Part shown: piece by piece, positions 6,977 through 9,506 of the stretch
Layout: each line of letters opens with the position of its first letter
How positions within the stretch are numbered: position 1 is the first letter of the stretch
Origin: Bacteroidota bacterium
GTDB lineage: Bacteria; Bacteroidota; Bacteroidia; UKL13-3
Assembly: GCA_004293295.1 (NCBI GenBank)
Contig: RDYC01000254.1
Coordinates: 1 to 9,506, forward strand
Length of the DNA: 9,506 bases
Direction: 5' to 3'
Notes under the pieces: model-generated
What the model saw: only the letters and a program-made list of their open reading frames with translations
What the model was told of the DNA's origin: nothing
The model's database searches: none
Position numbers and translations under genes: made by a program

Positions 6977-7745
6977 TTACACCTCCTCTAATCTCTTTCA
7001 GCCATAAATCAACATTTGACACCGCGTTCCAATTCGAAGATGCTCTTTGTATCAACAAGTCCAATTTATGCTCGTCATAATTTGGATTATAGGTCAAATA
7101 ATCAACAAGTTTAAGGTCAAATGGTTTATTATCCGTAAGGTTTTGCTTTCCCTTTGCCCTCACTCCGTAAACTTTAAACAAGCGTTTCTCGCCTTCCAAA
7201 AGCTGTTGCTCAGTAGCACTAATTACCAGCTTTCCATACTCTTTGGTTAAAAGATGAAAGTTCGGGTTATTGCCTCCTTCTTCATTAATCTTGCCATAAA
7301 GAATAAATTCCGTTTCTATATAAGTTGCATTTAGTTTAAAAAACTGAGTTTCCTTGTTGATTTTTAAAATCACGTGGCTACTGGATGAACTATAAAAAGA
7401 AATTTCAATATTTCTTTCAGACGCTTTGCGTTGGAGTTTATCAATAATTTCGGCCCTTTTGTTGTCTAAAAAATCAATATTCCCCCTATTAGTAATTTCA
7501 CTCGTTAATCCATTAAATAATAATACACCCGATATAGGAAGGTAAAATAAATTCCTTACTGAACCCTCTTCTATTCTATAGGATATGTGTGGCCGTTCAG
7601 CTCTTTCATTTCTGGTGGGATATAAAAAAACCTCAACATCATTAATTATTTCCTTTATCTCGGCAATATCCATGTCAATAGGCTTCAGTGGTATGTCACC
7701 CACCAAACCTTCGAATTTCACTTCTATATAGCCTTGTTCTTCCAC
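6969..7745 (-). CDS. Unnamed-family protein paired with PIN toxin, putative antitoxin
   Basis: 258-aa protein that I cannot place in a named family. It seems to be alpha/beta and soluble, with no signal peptide or membrane helix. Distinct stretches are the N-terminal strand YIEVKFEGL (6-14), HISYRIEEGSVRNLF (53-67), FILYGKINEEGG (147-158), LVISATEQQL (173-182), and a C-terminus ending WLKEIRGG (248-255). From memory, proteins with this EGSV...YGK...EIRGG pattern occur next to PIN-domain genes in other bacteria; this was not searched. By position, first in an 8-bp-overlapping pair with a PIN protein, it is the antitoxin candidate. At 258 aa it is far longer than the usual 70-90 aa VapB, and I see no AbrB, RHH, Phd or HTH motif. 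The only fitting start is GTG at 7745; the first ATG (codon 25) would delete the N-terminal strand. Confidence 0.6.
   Translation of the reverse strand: MEEQGYIEVKFEGLVGDIPLKPIDMDIAEIKEIINDVEVFLYPTRNERAERPHISYRIEEGSVRNLFYLPISGVLLFNGLTSEITNRGNIDFLDNKRAEIIDKLQRKASERNIEISFYSSSSSHVILKINKETQFFKLNATYIETEFILYGKINEEGGNNPNFHLLTKEYGKLVISATEQQLLEGEKRLFKVYGVRAKGKQNLTDNKPFDLKLVDYLTYNPNYDEHKLDLLIQRASSNWNAVSNVDLWLKEIRGGVNG
6982..6987 (-). promoter_or_regulatory. Strong Shine-Dalgarno for PIN gene
   Basis: AGGAGG on the minus strand, 5 bases before the ATG at 6976. It stands out because the other genes here have no such sequence, as is usual in Bacteroidota. It is made by the codons for Arg-Gly-Gly near the end of the preceding gene, so PIN translation may be tied to ribosomes finishing the upstream protein. 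Confidence 0.7.
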
Positions 7746-7749
7746 AATG

Positions 7750-7757
7750 CAAATTTA
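7750..7757 (-). promoter_or_regulatory. Possible -7 box just before the GTG start
   Basis: TAAATTTG on the minus strand fits TAnnTTTG exactly but ends only 4 bases before the GTG at 7745, so transcription from it would give a leaderless or nearly leaderless message. No clear -33 TTTG lies at the right distance. It may be chance in AT-rich DNA. Confidence 0.22.
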
Positions 7758-7814
7758 AGCTTTTAAGTTACATTTCTACTCACCCATCCATGCTCAAATC
7801 TCGGGGATAATTAT

Positions 7815-8927
7815 TTACTGGCTCACCATTTTGGCTTGTCTTTTGGCTTCCTTGGCTTTTTCCTTTTCCATTTTTTCTTTGTGCTCTTTCCACATTTTAG
7901 CCGCATACAAAAACTCGGTGTTGCTGTCTTTTTTATGCCACCTGTAAGCGGTAAAATAAGAAGGGCGGAAAGCCATTAAATCTAACAAATAATACAGTGG
8001 CGATGATTTAAACGCATTGTAAGCACTACACCACCTGAAACCAATTCCAATGCTATCGGTATTGTTTCTAACCGTATGCCACATGTATGGCGGATTATAA
8101 AACAAATCACCCGGTTTTAAAATTACATGGTAACCATCAATGTATTGGTACAACGGATAATCTTCAAAATCTGGTTTAAACGCATTAAATGGTTGTTGGT
8201 ATTTGCCACGTTTGGGTGCAATGCGGTATGTTCCGCCTGTTGTACTTGGTGGGTCAATAAGTGGCACAAAATAATGCGGATACAACACCCATTCTTTTTC
8301 GCCATACACCTGCACAAATAAATTATCCGCATGTGAATTGTGCATACCTGTCATAGAATTTGCACCGCCAATAAACACTTGTGTAAAATCTACATAAGCC
8401 ACTTTATGCCTAAATGATTTGAGCAAGTTGTGGTCAAAATCCTTGTACCTTTCAGGATGGCGGGTAAGCAAATTGTAAAACCTTAAATAGGAATTATTGC
8501 CTTGTAGCACTTCATCAATAATTTCTCTTAACTTTAACTGTTGCACCCCTTTGTCAAGATAAAAGGCATCAACCAAAGGCACATCATCATTCCCGTAATT
8601 TTCTTTTAAAAACTCGGGAGACCATAATTTACAGCAATCCCAATCTTTGGCAGCTCCTTCTATTACAACCGGAATATTATTTTTTACATAGTAGTTTTTA
8701 AACTCTTCAGGTGTTAAACTTTTCCTTCTTTCAATAGGTATTAATTTCCCGGGTCCCTTTTTTTCTAAACTTTCTTTCACACTTAAAAAAGCCTTATACC
8801 TCAGTTTACCGAATAGTTTTACGGTAACTGGTCTTGAAATAAAATGATCCAGAAACTGAAAAAAGTTATACGTGGCACGCTGCTTAAATGAAAATACGTT
8901 TAACGGAAGTCTAGGGTCGTTTGTCAT
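7815..8927 (-). CDS. Cupin_8/JmjC-like protein, HNSH variant (copy 3)
   Basis: Third paralog, 370 aa, starting with the same MTNDPRLP as copy 1 and sharing the NFFQFLDHF/KLFGKLRYKAFL module (21-48). The cupin_8 entry is IPVVIEGAAKDWDC (85-98). The metal segment reads H196-N-S-H199 and the distal His is H284 after PGDLFYNPPYMW. T193 and K211 are at the candidate 2-oxoglutarate positions. The acid of the HxD/E motif is Ser198. It differs from the other two in a C-terminal extension of about 25 residues, almost all Lys, Glu and Ala (from about 345), likely a charged helix or coiled coil for binding a partner. It begins 4 bp after the stop of the PLP decarboxylase, so the two are almost certainly one transcript, which ties this protein to amino-acid or amine chemistry. 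The toxin-antitoxin unit follows 69 bp downstream on the same strand. Confidence 0.82.
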   Translation of the reverse strand: MTNDPRLPLNVFSFKQRATYNFFQFLDHFISRPVTVKLFGKLRYKAFLSVKESLEKKGPGKLIPIERRKSLTPEEFKNYYVKNNIPVVIEGAAKDWDCCKLWSPEFLKENYGNDDVPLVDAFYLDKGVQQLKLREIIDEVLQGNNSYLRFYNLLTRHPERYKDFDHNLLKSFRHKVAYVDFTQVFIGGANSMTGMHNSHADNLFVQVYGEKEWVLYPHYFVPLIDPPSTTGGTYRIAPKRGKYQQPFNAFKPDFEDYPLYQYIDGYHVILKPGDLFYNPPYMWHTVRNNTDSIGIGFRWCSAYNAFKSSPLYYLLDLMAFRPSYFTAYRWHKKDSNTEFLYAAKMWKEHKEKMEKEKAKEAKRQAKMVSQ

Positions 8928-8931
8928 AAAT

Positions 8932-9501
8932 CTAAATCGTTACTATCTCAGGTGATGCAAATATAAAATCAGGGCGGAAAGATAAGGTATAAGCACCAAT
9001 ATTTTTAAATACCACCAAACTTCCAGGTCGCAAATCACCCGTATAGGTACCTAACACATCATCTTCTCTACACGTAATGCCTACCAGCTCATAATCAGTT
9101 TTTTGTGTGGTATTTTTTTCTTGATTCCAAACTTCAAATAACAGGTTGGTATGGTGTCCGGTAGGTTTTAAAAAAATGGTACTGGTATTGAGTAATGCAA
9201 GCTGTTTATTTCCTACTTTTTTAATGGAAACCACTTCGCTCACAAAATAAAAAACATCGGCAACCAATGCCATGCCAGGCTCAATCATTAATGTTACTGA
9301 CTTATTGCTTAGCTTATTAAATTCACTGGAAATGGCGGCTGCATATCCTGTCCATTCAGGGCTTTGGTAACCCAATTGTTGGGCCAGTTTATCCGGCAAA
9401 TTCCCGGCAAATCCACCACCAATATTGATACACTTTACAGTAGTTTCAGTGAAATAGTTTTGGTACACCTCAACAACAGCTTGTGCTCTTCTTTTAAACA
9501 C
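8932..9501 (-). CDS. Fold-type III PLP-dependent decarboxylase, C-terminal part
   Basis: C-terminal half of an alanine-racemase-fold decarboxylase (LysA/ornithine/carboxynorspermidine decarboxylase superfamily), which removes the alpha-carboxyl of a basic or diamino acid using pyridoxal phosphate. Numbered from the GTG at 9501: INIGGGF (26-31) is the glycine-rich PLP-phosphate loop, EPG (74-76) the strand facing the cofactor, C144 followed by acidic RED-D the active-site CxxxD loop contributed across the dimer, and GAY (169-171) the phosphate-binding Tyr motif. These are all present, so the enzyme should be active. The lysine that binds PLP and the first 200 or so residues lie beyond the right edge; the frame is open to the last base, so 9501 is not the real start. 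The substrate cannot be told. The 4-bp gap to cupin copy 3 indicates a shared pathway. Confidence 0.85.
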   Translation of the reverse strand: MFKRRAQAVVEVYQNYFTETTVKCINIGGGFAGNLPDKLAQQLGYQSPEWTGYAAAISSEFNKLSNKSVTLMIEPGMALVADVFYFVSEVVSIKKVGNKQLALLNTSTIFLKPTGHHTNLLFEVWNQEKNTTQKTDYELVGITCREDDVLGTYTGDLRPGSLVVFKNIGAYTLSFRPDFIFASPEIVTI

Positions 9502-9506
9502 GTCAG

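Noticed and set aside
7047..7250. + strand frame opposite the putative antitoxin
   Set aside because: Antisense to a longer, better-supported gene; no independent evidence.
6506..7745. CRISPR array, tRNA or IS element in the accessory part of the window
   Set aside because: I saw no regularly spaced repeats, no cloverleaf-like sequence with TTCGA-type arms, and no transposase frame.
8123..8332. Frames on both strands inside cupin copy 3
   Set aside because: Shadows of the conserved cupin reading frame, which has paralogs at two other places in the window.
3270..8927. Calling the cupins ordinary JmjC/FIH protein hydroxylases
   Set aside because: The acid of the metal triad is absent in all three copies, so the standard activity should not be assumed.

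Overview
The window reads as a piece of a Bacteroidota chromosome, probably from an uncultured member of the Chitinophagales/Sphingobacteriia or Flavobacteriia side. The evidence is low GC, almost no Shine-Dalgarno sequences in front of genes, a TAnnTTTG-type promoter box, and the character of the encoded proteins. This placement is inference; there is no rRNA or marker gene.

Layout, left to right. (1) Bases 1-472 hold the C-terminal end of a membrane-linked GT2 glycosyltransferase on the + strand. Its frame is cut by one arm of a near-perfect 29-bp inverted repeat at the very edge of the window. (2) Bases 659-2942 (minus) are a compact type II restriction-modification pair: a C5-cytosine methyltransferase overlapping a PD-(D/E)XK endonuclease by 50 bp. 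(3) Bases 2943-3269 are non-coding, with hairpins and a probable dispersed intergenic repeat. (4) Bases 3270-5449 (minus) are two tandem cupin_8/JmjC-like paralogs. (5) Bases 5540-6316 (+) are a GNAT-type acyltransferase, divergent from the cupins. (6) Bases 6506-7745 (minus) are an overlapping two-gene unit, a PIN-domain protein preceded by a 258-residue protein of unnamed family, best read as a toxin-antitoxin pair. (7) Bases 7815-8927 (minus) are a third cupin_8 paralog, 4 bp behind (8) the C-terminal half of a fold-type III PLP-dependent decarboxylase that runs off the right edge.

The most interesting part is the trio of cupin_8 proteins. Aligned by hand to the FIH-type 2-oxoglutarate oxygenases, they keep both metal-binding histidines and the Thr and Lys that would hold 2-oxoglutarate. 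The acidic residue of the HxD/E...H triad is replaced by Ser, Ala and Ser, and a new invariant His follows directly (HNSH, HNAH, HNSH). Loss of that acid is the hallmark of Fe(II)/2OG halogenases; the extra His could instead make a three-His metal site. Next to an amino-acid-decarboxylase-like enzyme and an acyltransferase, the three may form a small-molecule modification cluster, with the toxin-antitoxin unit sitting between its parts. The product cannot be read from the sequence.
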